Shown: positions 1 to 4,991, numbered from the stretch's first letter. The stretch: 5,024 nt of DNA from Kouleothrix aurantiaca (GCA_001399705.1 LJCR01000229.1:1-5024); one strand, 5' to 3'. Program-made: numbers and translations. The notes: generated by a model not told the origin, from the letters alone.

Positions 1-149
1 CGCCGATCACGCTGACCTGGCACATGCAATTGCGCTGGGCGGAATCACGTTGACCGGAACTACATTCAGCACAACGAGCATGTGTACCACGTAGGGTTGA
101 GAAAGCATAGCACGGAACCACGCGGCACAACGAGCTTTCGTATCACGTT
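1..149. repeat. Near-identical duplicated segment, copy 1
   Basis: This segment matches 517-665 with only two or three mismatches seen by eye (for example C128 against G644 and T142 against A658). Similarity drops sharply to about 75-80% beyond it. It lies at the attC-proximal 3' side of the cassette on the minus strand. The first base of the window is already inside the match, so the true left edge is unknown. Confidence 0.85.
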
Positions 150-285
150 CAGGTGCGCAAATCGTTGACTGAAACCACATTCAGCACAACGAGCGCCCAT
201 ACCACGCGGGGTTGAGAAAGCGCGACACAGAACCGCGCGGCACAACGGGCGTTCATCCCACGCTCGATTCGCTCTCTTGTGACTG
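56..285. repeat. Four-unit ~57 bp tandem repeat, block 1
   Basis: The core GCACAACGAGC starts at 69, 125, 184 and 240 (last copy GCACAACGGGC), giving spacings of 56, 59 and 56. Each unit opens with a GGAACCAC-like stretch and has CCACG or TCACG about 7-8 nt after the core. Units 1 and 3 carry ATTCA before the core and GGTTGAGAAAGC after it; units 2 and 4 have GCG before it and lack the second motif. The true period is therefore a ~115 bp dimer. Because 115 is not a multiple of three, dimers are not in the same reading frame. The role is unknown. Confidence 0.8.
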
Positions 286-354
286 TACTGCTTTGGTATG
301 CCAAAAAGACAGAAAGCGCCGTTCGAGATCGAGACACGTTTTCGCCTAAGACTC

Positions 355-483
355 GCCCAACGGGTTGCGCTTTAGCGGCGCCGCCACCGATTGATGGCAA
401 CCACATTGTAGCAGAAGCTGGCATTGAAAAACGCACGATCTCGCTCGACGCGAAGCGGCGTCCGCTGCAAGCGCGTGTTGGGC
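355..483 (-). repeat. attC site A
   Basis: The site is 129 bp. The plus strand starts GCCCAAC (355-361) and ends GTTGGGC (477-483). Internal arms AGCGGCGCCGC and GCGGCGTCCGCT pair except for one extra base, a T on plus and an A on minus. The extra base lies in the arm next to the right-hand core, so that arm is L'' and the site reads on the minus strand, the same direction as the genes. It closes the cassette at 361-874. Confidence 0.88.
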
Positions 484-516
484 GAGAGCCTTGATAAATC
501 GCCAAGTTGAGGCATA

Positions 517-665
517 CGCCGATCACGCTGACCTGGCACATGCAATTGCGCTGGGCGGAATCACGTTGACCGGAACTACATTCAGCACAACGAGCATGTG
601 TACCACGTAGGGTTGAGAAAGCATAGCACGGAACCACGCGGCAGAACGAGCTTTCGAATCACCTT
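517..665. repeat. Near-identical duplicated segment, copy 2
   Basis: This is the partner of the segment at 1-149 (offset 516). The abrupt end of high identity near 665, inside the second ~57 bp repeat unit, suggests recombination or gene conversion between the two related cassettes rather than a simple whole-cassette duplication. Confidence 0.85.
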
Positions 666-800
666 GAAATGCGCGAAACGCTGATTGGAACCACTTCAGC
701 ACAACGAGCGCTTGTTCCACGCGGGGTTGAGAAAGCGTTGACGGTATCACGCGGCACAACGAGCTTTTATCTCACGCTCGATTTGTTCCTTCGTGGCTGC
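572..800. repeat. Four-unit ~57 bp tandem repeat, block 2
   Basis: This is the second copy of the array at 56-285. Cores start at 585, 641 (as GCAGAACGAGC), 699 and 754, spaced 56, 58 and 55. The alternation of unit types is the same as in block 1. The first unit is identical to that of block 1 and the second begins nearly so, while the third and fourth are diverged and have lost single bases. Conserved blocks separated by freely changing blocks suggest a DNA or RNA element rather than a protein-coding repeat. Confidence 0.8.
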
Positions 801-868
801 ACAGCGCTGGTATGCCAAAAAGATAAAGAGCGCCGTTTGAGATCGAGACAACCTGCGAAACGAGACGC

Positions 869-997
869 GCCCAACGGGTTGCGCTTTAGCGGCGCCGCCC
901 CGATAAATGGCTGCCACATTGTAGCAGATACGAGCATTTGAAAAACGCACGATCTCGCTCGACGCAAAGCGGCGTCCGCTGCAAGCGCGTGTTGGGT
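869..997 (-). repeat. attC site B
   Basis: The site is 129 bp, with left core GCCCAAC (869-875) and right core GTTGGGT (991-997). It has the same L arms and single extra base as site A. The centre differs most among the 129 bp copies, around 900-945. It lies 34 nt beyond the stop codon of the gene at 1032-1508 and is that cassette's attC. Confidence 0.88.
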
Positions 998-999
998 GG

Positions 1000-1010
1000 C
1001 AGGTTTGCTA
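1000..1010 (+). repeat. Subterminal inverted repeat, gene-3' copy
   Basis: CAGGTTTGCTA at 1000-1010 on plus recurs on the minus strand at 1530-1520, so the pair brackets the gene at 1032-1508. This copy directly abuts the right core of attC B, while the other sits about 70 nt inside the left core of attC C. It may mark an insertion into an originally longer terminal inverted repeat. Confidence 0.45.
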
Positions 1011-1031
1011 CCGCCTTTCAATGATGCTCGC

Positions 1032-1508
1032 TCAGGAACTGACTTGTTCCTTGGCAATATCCGCTTCAAGCGTTGTTTGGAGAAATTGGATAATTGCTTT
1101 CTCTTCGTCTTTTCCCATTCCATAGCCTGCTCCAATCAAAGCGAGCAATGGAAGAAACATACCGCAAACAACCAGTTGTCCTGAAAGAATAGACGCTGTT
1201 GTGAGCATACAAACGACGAACAGGAGAAAAATGATCACCAGAAAGTGCATTCGGAAGTGGCCGTGTATATATGTCTTTCCACTCGCCTCTTCAAGTTCTC
1301 CAAAATAGATCGGGGCAAATGAATTACGATACTTGCGGCGGCACTGTAATCGTACGGTATCGCCATAAACGCGGCCGAGGATAGGCCGAGAACTGAGCCA
1401 ATTTTCAAATGGATTTTCGGGATCAATTCCTTGAGTGATGCGCTGTTTACATTCCGCAATGCTCAACGGAGCGACAAGCGTAATAGCCATTTGGAAAGGA
1501 ACTCTCAT
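1032..1508 (-). CDS. Small two-helix membrane protein, uncharacterised
   Basis: The product is a 158-residue protein of unknown function. Residues 1-85 look soluble and contain RPILGRVYGD (41-50), YRNSFAPIYFGELE (60-73) and a histidine-rich stretch ending in FRMH (about 80-88). Two adjacent hydrophobic helices follow (about 88-107 and 110-129), then a short charged C-terminal helix. The layout resembles a recurrent family of hypothetical membrane proteins with a soluble N-terminus; I cannot name it. The ATG at 1508 is chosen because the frame stays open upstream only by running into attC C, and those extra 41 residues are repeat-encoded. There is no clear Shine-Dalgarno sequence. It is the sole gene of its cassette, with the stop 34 nt before attC B. 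Both termini are predicted cytoplasmic if the helices form a hairpin; this is inference. Confidence 0.8.
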   Translation of the reverse strand: MRVPFQMAITLVAPLSIAECKQRITQGIDPENPFENWLSSRPILGRVYGDTVRLQCRRKYRNSFAPIYFGELEEASGKTYIHGHFRMHFLVIIFLLFVVCMLTTASILSGQLVVCGMFLPLLALIGAGYGMGKDEEKAIIQFLQTTLEADIAKEQVSS

Positions 1509-1519
1509 AATGAAACGGT

Positions 1520-1530
1520 TAGCAAACCTG
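1520..1530 (-). repeat. Subterminal inverted repeat, gene-5' copy
   Basis: This is the partner of 1000-1010, in the leader of the membrane-protein gene, 11 nt before its ATG. It could alternatively sit in the transcript as half of a long-range stem; there is no direct evidence for that. Confidence 0.4.
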
Positions 1531-1598
1531 TGACGAGTCGATGCACCAGAGTTGGGTACAGACAGCCTGACAAGAGGTACGGCGAGTGATAAACTGCC

Positions 1599-1727
1599 AC
1601 CCAACGGGTTGCGCTTTAGCGGCGCCGCCACCGATTGATGGCAGCCACATTGTAGCAGAAACTGGCGCTGAAAAACGCCCGATCTCGCTCGACGCGAAGC
1701 GGCGTCCGCTGCAAGCGCGTGTTGGGC
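1599..1727 (-). repeat. attC site C
   Basis: The site is 129 bp, with left core ACCCAAC (1599-1605) and right core GTTGGGC (1721-1727). The left core's unusual A matches the T of site B's right core across the gene between them. It is the attC of the metallophosphoesterase cassette, whose stop codon is 24 nt away. Confidence 0.9.
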
Positions 1728-1751
1728 GTCATCACCGTCGTCTGGCGTTCA

Positions 1752-2459
1752 TTACGGATCTGGCCGCGGGACGCCGCGTTGAAGAACTCGTTTTGCTTCT
1801 GCCTCTGTATCATATGAGATTGCGTGTTGCTCGCTGATCCAATGCCCATCGCGATAGGTGAGCACGGTGAAATGACTGAGCCCATCGTGCCGAAATCCGA
1901 CGCTCGCGACATTCATGTAGAGCCGCCCATCAAGCCAGCGAGTGTAGGATGTGTGTGCATGTCCGAACGCATAAATGCTGGCGTCCACGCTGCTATACGC
2001 GCGTCGCACCGTGTCGGCAGGTGTACCCGCAGCACAGATTGGATCGTCAATTGCACGCGGTGAGGCATGGCAAACGTACAACCGTTGTTCGGGAGTGACA
2101 TCGAAGGTCAATTCGAACGGCAATGTTGTAAGCAGATGACGTGTGTTTTTGGAAAGCGAATTCTCAAACCAATCCACGATCCCTTGATAATAGGTAAGCG
2201 AGTTTCGTGTCTGTCCAGGATGCAGACGAGCTTGCTCGGCCAGACGACTGAATTTGTCGGGCGTATCGCTATCACCACGGACGAGCTGAACGTGGTGCTC
2301 AAGAAGAAGCTCAATCAGATCATCGCCGCCAGACTCGCCCGTCACGTGGTCGCCAGCGGCAATCAAGACGTCGGCTCCGCCCAATGCGGAAAGAGCATTG
2401 AGGACAGCCGTAAGGCCCGTATAATTGCCGTGGATATCAGAAAAGAGCGCGAAACGCAC
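1752..2459 (-). CDS. Calcineurin-like metallophosphoesterase (YfcE-type)
   Basis: This is a 235-residue cytoplasmic protein of the dinuclear-metal phosphoesterase superfamily, which hydrolyses phosphomono- or diesters. The metal-binding motifs appear in order: SDIHGN (7-12; D8, H10), GDHV (36-39; D37), RGDSD (61-65), CHASP (130-134; H131) and GHAHT (166-170; H167, H169), followed by NVASVG (183-188). Motif III is normally GN[HC/S][DE]; here the metal-bridging Asn is Asp (D63), which may alter metal binding or activity. The length is usual for the single-domain family. The substrate cannot be told. The start is the GTG at 2459, supported by AGGAG at 2467-2471, 7 nt upstream. The ending TAA is followed directly by TGA, 24 nt before attC C. 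It is the only gene of its cassette. Confidence 0.93.
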   Translation of the reverse strand: MRFALFSDIHGNYTGLTAVLNALSALGGADVLIAAGDHVTGESGGDDLIELLLEHHVQLVRGDSDTPDKFSRLAEQARLHPGQTRNSLTYYQGIVDWFENSLSKNTRHLLTTLPFELTFDVTPEQRLYVCHASPRAIDDPICAAGTPADTVRRAYSSVDASIYAFGHAHTSYTRWLDGRLYMNVASVGFRHDGLSHFTVLTYRDGHWISEQHAISYDTEAEAKRVLQRGVPRPDP

Positions 2460-2466
2460 GGCGATG

Positions 2467-2471
2467 CTCCT
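2467..2471 (-). promoter_or_regulatory. Shine-Dalgarno site supporting a GTG start
   Basis: AGGAG on the minus strand lies 7 nt before the GTG at 2459. It decides the start of the metallophosphoesterase, which has no upstream ATG giving a family-like N-terminus. It is the best ribosome binding site in the window. Confidence 0.75.
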
Positions 2472-2532
2472 GCTGACGAATTTGTCTCAAAAAGACTCGC
2501 GGATCATGAAGCAGTTGCGTGGATGGAGATAC

Positions 2533-2661
2533 GCCCAACGGGTTGCGCTTTAGCGGCGCCGCCACCAATAAATGGCAACACCATTGTAGCAGAAACTGAC
2601 GCTGAAAAAGGCACGATCTCGCTCGACGCGAAGCGGCGTCCGCTGCAAGCGCGTGTTAGCC
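2533..2661 (-). repeat. attC site D
   Basis: The site is 129 bp, with left core GCCCAAC (2533-2539) and right core GTTAGCC (2655-2661). The right core departs from GTTRRRY at its sixth base, but the same departure appears at the left core of site E, as expected for the two ends of one cassette. Only 7 nt separate it from the stop codon of the membrane-protein gene. Confidence 0.9.
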
Positions 2662-2668
2662 CACGACG

Positions 2669-3484
2669 CTATTGCCACGGAAGTTGATTTGGTACACCGC
2701 GCGTCTGATCATAGACTTCGACAATCGTTTCTCCAGTAGCCGAAGCACGAATGATAATTTCGTAGGTTGGTCCACGTTGTGAGGCATCGCTCCGCAAATG
2801 ATAAATATCATGCGGCGCGTTTAACCCTTCTGTGATTTCGCTCCTACACGATGGCACATCAGCTGAGCACGTGAATTGCCATCCCCATCGTTCAAGACGT
2901 TCGCGATAGAACGTCAAAATATCGGAAGGAGTCGCTGTGGTGACGAATGTGGTTTTGCGTGCTCCTGGAGGCGCATCATCCTGAACGGTAATGTTGCTGC
3001 TTGCCGGATACACCAAGGGCTGTGATTGCTCTGCACGAAACCAACTCAAAAAACCAACCCCGATTAGGACAATGCCGATCAGCAATCCACGTCGAAGACT
3101 CACCAAACGTTCTTCAAACGCGAGCGTCAGGCCAAACATGATAAAAATACTCGCCAAGCCTTGAAAGAAGATCGGCCAAAAAAAATAGTGACGCAGCGGA
3201 AGTGAAAAAAGCGTAGTGCTGAGAATATTTGGCCCAATACTTATGACGAGGATGGCAAGAAGCCAGAGGGCACGCGCCCATCGATGAGCGCGATAGATCG
3301 TGAAAGCAAAAATGAGAAGGATAGAAAGAAAACCGATGAGTGCAGATGCTGCCAGAAATGGAAGCGAGACCGGGCCAAACCACATGGCCAGAGGGAGTGC
3401 GATTAGACTGACGACAGTAAATGCAGCTATTAACCAAAGAACAGAATTGCGATCTGGCCTGTCATGTAAGAGAGTTGAACGCAT
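2669..3484 (-). CDS. Five-helix membrane protein with external FYRxxLxxxGW domain
   Basis: The product is a 271-residue uncharacterised membrane protein. Hydrophobic helices lie at about 15-36, 41-64, 70-93, 99-123 and 132-149. Positive loops (RAHRWAR at 65-71 and EERLVSLRR at 124-132) follow helices 2 and 4, so the N-terminus is predicted inside and the C-terminal domain (about 151-271) outside. That domain contains FYRERLERWGW (192-202), a motif I associate with small extracytoplasmic domains of unknown role, and two cysteines (206 and 213) that could form a disulphide. No enzyme motif is seen. The start is the ATG at 3484, with GGAGAA at 3487-3492 just upstream (GGAG to ATG spacing only 4 nt). 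The stop is 7 nt from attC D, the tightest junction here. The gene is complete and alone in its cassette. Confidence 0.88.
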   Translation of the reverse strand: MRSTLLHDRPDRNSVLWLIAAFTVVSLIALPLAMWFGPVSLPFLAASALIGFLSILLIFAFTIYRAHRWARALWLLAILVISIGPNILSTTLFSLPLRHYFFWPIFFQGLASIFIMFGLTLAFEERLVSLRRGLLIGIVLIGVGFLSWFRAEQSQPLVYPASSNITVQDDAPPGARKTTFVTTATPSDILTFYRERLERWGWQFTCSADVPSCRSEITEGLNAPHDIYHLRSDASQRGPTYEIIIRASATGETIVEVYDQTRGVPNQLPWQ

Positions 3485-3540
3485 AGTTCTCCGTAAGTGT
3501 TGATCGAGCGAAGAAGAGAGTGATGGTAAATTAGATGGTT

Positions 3541-3551
3541 ACAAACTTTGT
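3541..3551. promoter_or_regulatory. 11-bp palindrome upstream of the membrane-protein gene
   Basis: The sequence ACAAACTTTGT is a perfect 5-1-5 palindrome 56 nt upstream of the ATG at 3484 and 11 nt inside the cassette end. It could be an operator for a cassette-specific promoter. In this AT-rich leader it could also be chance. Confidence 0.2.
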
Positions 3552-3562
3552 TGATAATGATG

Positions 3563-3689
3563 GGCTAACGGGTTGCGCTTTAGCGGCGCCGCACCGGTTG
3601 ATGGCAAACCATTGTAGCAGAAACTGACGCTGAAAAAGGCACGATCTTGCTCGACGCGAAGCGGCGTCCGCTGCAAGCGCGTGTTAGCT
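3563..3689 (-). repeat. attC site E
   Basis: The site is 127 bp, with left core GGCTAAC (3563-3569) and right core GTTAGCT (3683-3689). Two bases are missing near 3591 compared with sites A to D; the L arms and extra base are intact. It closes the cassette of the gene at 3721-4329. Confidence 0.9.
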
Positions 3690-3720
3690 GGCAAGTTTGG
3701 TACTGTTTGGATTCTGAAGA

Positions 3721-4329
3721 TCATTGCGTATATTGCGTGCCATATTCGGTTGGTGGATACCAAAGCAAGCGATCATTCGTAGGCATCACGAAGCCATCCC
3801 ACCGTACTTCTGGTATTCCCTGCGCGACTTGCATTTTCGCGGTGGTGAAATCAGGCTCGAAGCCGATGACGCCGAATGTGAATGGAACGCGCTTGTACAT
3901 CTCCTCGGCGATGGTGTAGAACCACTCATTTATGGTCTTCAGCGTGCGTTCGAGTTGTGGTGCAGCAGTGCCAAATGTATAGCCATCAAGAGAATAGATT
4001 CTCGCTAAGGCACTCATCGGCATATAGATGCCAAGCCAGCGTCCTTCGTTTTCAAAATGGATCGTATAGGTTCCGCAAACGCAGCGCTGCTCATCATTGA
4101 GGGTGGCAATACCATAGAGATGGCCTTCAATAGGAAGGCTGTTGAGTGTGAGAGCAACTTGCTGAGTCGGTTCAATATCATTACGCGCAAAGCAGCCGGA
4201 TAATTGGGGACTACCCCACAAAGCAGCGAGTGCATTCGCAGTTGTCAGATCATCTTGGGACGGCAACTCGAGAACAAGTTCGTAAAAGCCGCCAGTCCAC
4301 ACATCTGGATCGGTAAAGTGAAAGTGCAT
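3721..4329 (-). CDS. Uncharacterised soluble cassette protein, 202 aa
   Basis: I do not recognise a functional family. The protein is soluble and mildly acidic, without signal peptide or membrane helix. The N-terminus, with FTDPDVWTGGFYEL at 5-18, looks like the start of a compact alpha/beta domain and resembles openings of uncharacterised environmental proteins. Cysteines 46, 83 and 85 (the last two as CVC) are the only candidate ligands; there is no complete metal motif. A helical segment spans about 123-146, and the C-terminal part is aromatic-rich with RWDGF at 176-180. The start is the ATG at 4329; the Shine-Dalgarno match is poor (GAAGA almost abutting the ATG). It is the sole gene of its cassette; the stop lies 31 nt from attC E and the start 83 nt from attC F. 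Confidence 0.8.
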   Translation of the reverse strand: MHFHFTDPDVWTGGFYELVLELPSQDDLTTANALAALWGSPQLSGCFARNDIEPTQQVALTLNSLPIEGHLYGIATLNDEQRCVCGTYTIHFENEGRWLGIYMPMSALARIYSLDGYTFGTAAPQLERTLKTINEWFYTIAEEMYKRVPFTFGVIGFEPDFTTAKMQVAQGIPEVRWDGFVMPTNDRLLWYPPTEYGTQYTQ

Positions 4330-4412
4330 ATCTTCAGAAAGATGATATTGTCCAAATAGCCATGCCAGTCATACCAGTGCGGTTAAGTAAGATAGTGGAA
4401 TGATGGCTTGCC

Positions 4413-4513
4413 AGCTAACGGCCTGCGCATCAGCCGCCGCGAGCGCTGGCATCGACTCCTAAAAAAGCAACGATCTTGGGCGCGAAGCGGTCGGTTGCAT
4501 GCGCGTGTTGGGT
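4413..4513 (-). repeat. attC site F (short, diverged)
   Basis: The site is 101 bp, with left core AGCTAAC (4413-4419) and right core GTTGGGT (4507-4513). The centre is about 26 bp shorter than in the other sites. The L arms differ in sequence (CAGCCGCCGC on the left, GCGGTCGGTTG on the right) yet still pair and keep the single extra T on plus. The segment from about 4463 onward is recognisably homologous to site E. It closes the cassette of the gene at 4542-4991. Confidence 0.87.
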
Positions 4514-4541
4514 GCCAGCCCTTTCTCAGCATTCCAATGCG

Positions 4542-4991
4542 CTACAGTTCTTCTGTTTCCACGATGGGCGTATAGGTGCGCAAAATGCCGGTGTTGACTA
4601 GGGCTGTCAACCACGCCTCATCGGCCCAAGCACCGATCCACACACAATCAACCTCAAACCGATCATACGCCGCAAACATCCGTTCTCCGTCTTTTTGGAT
4701 TTGGAGATGGTAGATCCGTGTTCGCAGACCTGCCTGTGGCAAGATCGAACCGATCAGAATATCTTTAGTAGACGGTTCTACCGGCAAAATGATGAAGTCC
4801 TGAATGGGCTGGCTGGTACTACGACGGAGCAGGTCGGTTGGCTCAAGACTAATGGACTGGATCTGCCGGGTATCGACATACCTCAGATCGCCTTCAAGCG
4901 AAAGTTGAGCGTTGCCGCACAGTCGCTCAAGCAACAGCGCAACCAATTCGATAGGACGTTTGACAACCAAGTTGTAGCCAGTTGTGTTCAA
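4542..4991 (-). CDS. Uncharacterised soluble cassette protein, ~149 aa
   Basis: I do not recognise a named family. Visible blocks are LSLEGDL (30-36), EPTDLLRRST (50-59), QDFIILPVEPST (64-75), RIYHLQIQKDGERMFAAYDRF (92-112) and a terminal NTGILRTY (133-140). The alternation of hydrophobic strands suggests a small alpha/beta fold without membrane segments. The frame is closed upstream by a TGA near 5001-5003, so the first possible start is the TTG at 4991; no ATG or GTG and no good Shine-Dalgarno sequence lies nearby. The start is therefore uncertain, and a frameshift near the window edge is possible. The stop is 28 nt before attC F. Its cassette's promoter-side end lies outside the window. 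Confidence 0.72.
   Translation of the reverse strand: MNTTGYNLVVKRPIELVALLLERLCGNAQLSLEGDLRYVDTRQIQSISLEPTDLLRRSTSQPIQDFIILPVEPSTKDILIGSILPQAGLRTRIYHLQIQKDGERMFAAYDRFEVDCVWIGAWADEAWLTALVNTGILRTYTPIVETEEL

Larger units (their letters stand above)
1..360 (-). mobile_element. Partial cassette without a convincing gene, related to the next one
   Basis: This is the left, truncated cassette; its own attC would lie outside the window. It holds four units of a ~57 bp repeat and an upstream segment (about 250-345) shared with the cassette at 361-874. The longest minus-strand reading frame in it (stop at 149) begins far upstream and runs through attC A, so it is not a normal cassette gene. A 35-codon ATG frame (256 down to 149) has no clear ribosome binding site. 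Against the sister cassette the ~99 bp at 247-345 differ at about 18 positions spread over all three codon positions, which does not look like coding constraint. The content may be a non-coding element or a decayed gene. Confidence 0.6.
361..874 (-). mobile_element. Complete cassette without a convincing gene (~514 bp)
   Basis: The cassette is bounded by the G|TT points of attC B and attC A and contains attC A. It is homologous to the partial cassette at 1-360, with the segment from 517 matching that from 1 (offset 516). A 78-codon minus-strand frame (759 to 523) ends 39 nt before attC A, as a cassette gene would. However, relative to its sister it carries single-base deletions near 740 and 695 and a TGA that break the equivalent frame, and its start has no ribosome binding site. 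I treat it as gene-free or containing a decayed gene. What is visible is the ~57 bp repeat described separately. Confidence 0.65.

Noticed and set aside
101..139. GAAAGC ... GCTTTC inverted pair between odd and even repeat units, considered as an RNA stem
   Set aside because: It is present at 101-139 and 617-655 (the recently identical copies) and weakly at 731-768, but the unit pair at 216-254 has a mismatch without compensation. There are too few independent copies to claim structure.
292..305. Small palindrome TTTGG-TATG-CCAAA, considered as a terminator hairpin
   Set aside because: It has a five-pair stem with no T-run on the correct side on either strand, and the stem is shortened in the sister copy (around 811-820).
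149..637. 162-codon minus-strand open frame across attC A
   Set aside because: It starts in one cassette, passes through the whole attC and ends in the next. Much of its peptide is repeat-encoded and the sister copy is frame-broken.
523..759. 78-codon minus-strand frame ending shortly before attC A, with repeated LSQPxV...LVVL peptide
   Set aside because: Position and direction fit a cassette gene, but there is no ribosome binding site. The frame exists only because of single-base deletions relative to the sister copy, and the peptide repeat follows from the DNA repeat. It is kept as part of the gene-poor cassette.
1616..1912. 98-codon minus-strand frame through attC C
   Set aside because: It overlaps the 3' end of the metallophosphoesterase in another frame and is completed by attC sequence.
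2067..2687. 206-codon plus-strand open frame
   Set aside because: It lies antisense to the metallophosphoesterase, whose full motif set and ribosome binding site are convincing, and it runs into attC D.
3545..3566. Possible -35/-10 pair (TTATCA, 17 nt, CTAATT on minus) before the gene at 2669-3484
   Set aside because: The -10 match is poor, and similar weak matches arise by chance in this AT-rich leader.
3724..4100. Plus-strand frames of 72-94 codons
   Set aside because: They are antisense shadows of the gene at 3721-4329, with no recognisable motifs and the wrong direction for the array.
355..4513. CRISPR array or MITE family as an explanation of the spaced repeats
   Set aside because: Spacing is 0.5-1.1 kb with genes between, the repeat is an imperfect palindrome with asymmetric extra base, there are no target-site duplications, and core bases co-vary across the genes. 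All of this fits attC and not CRISPR or MITE.
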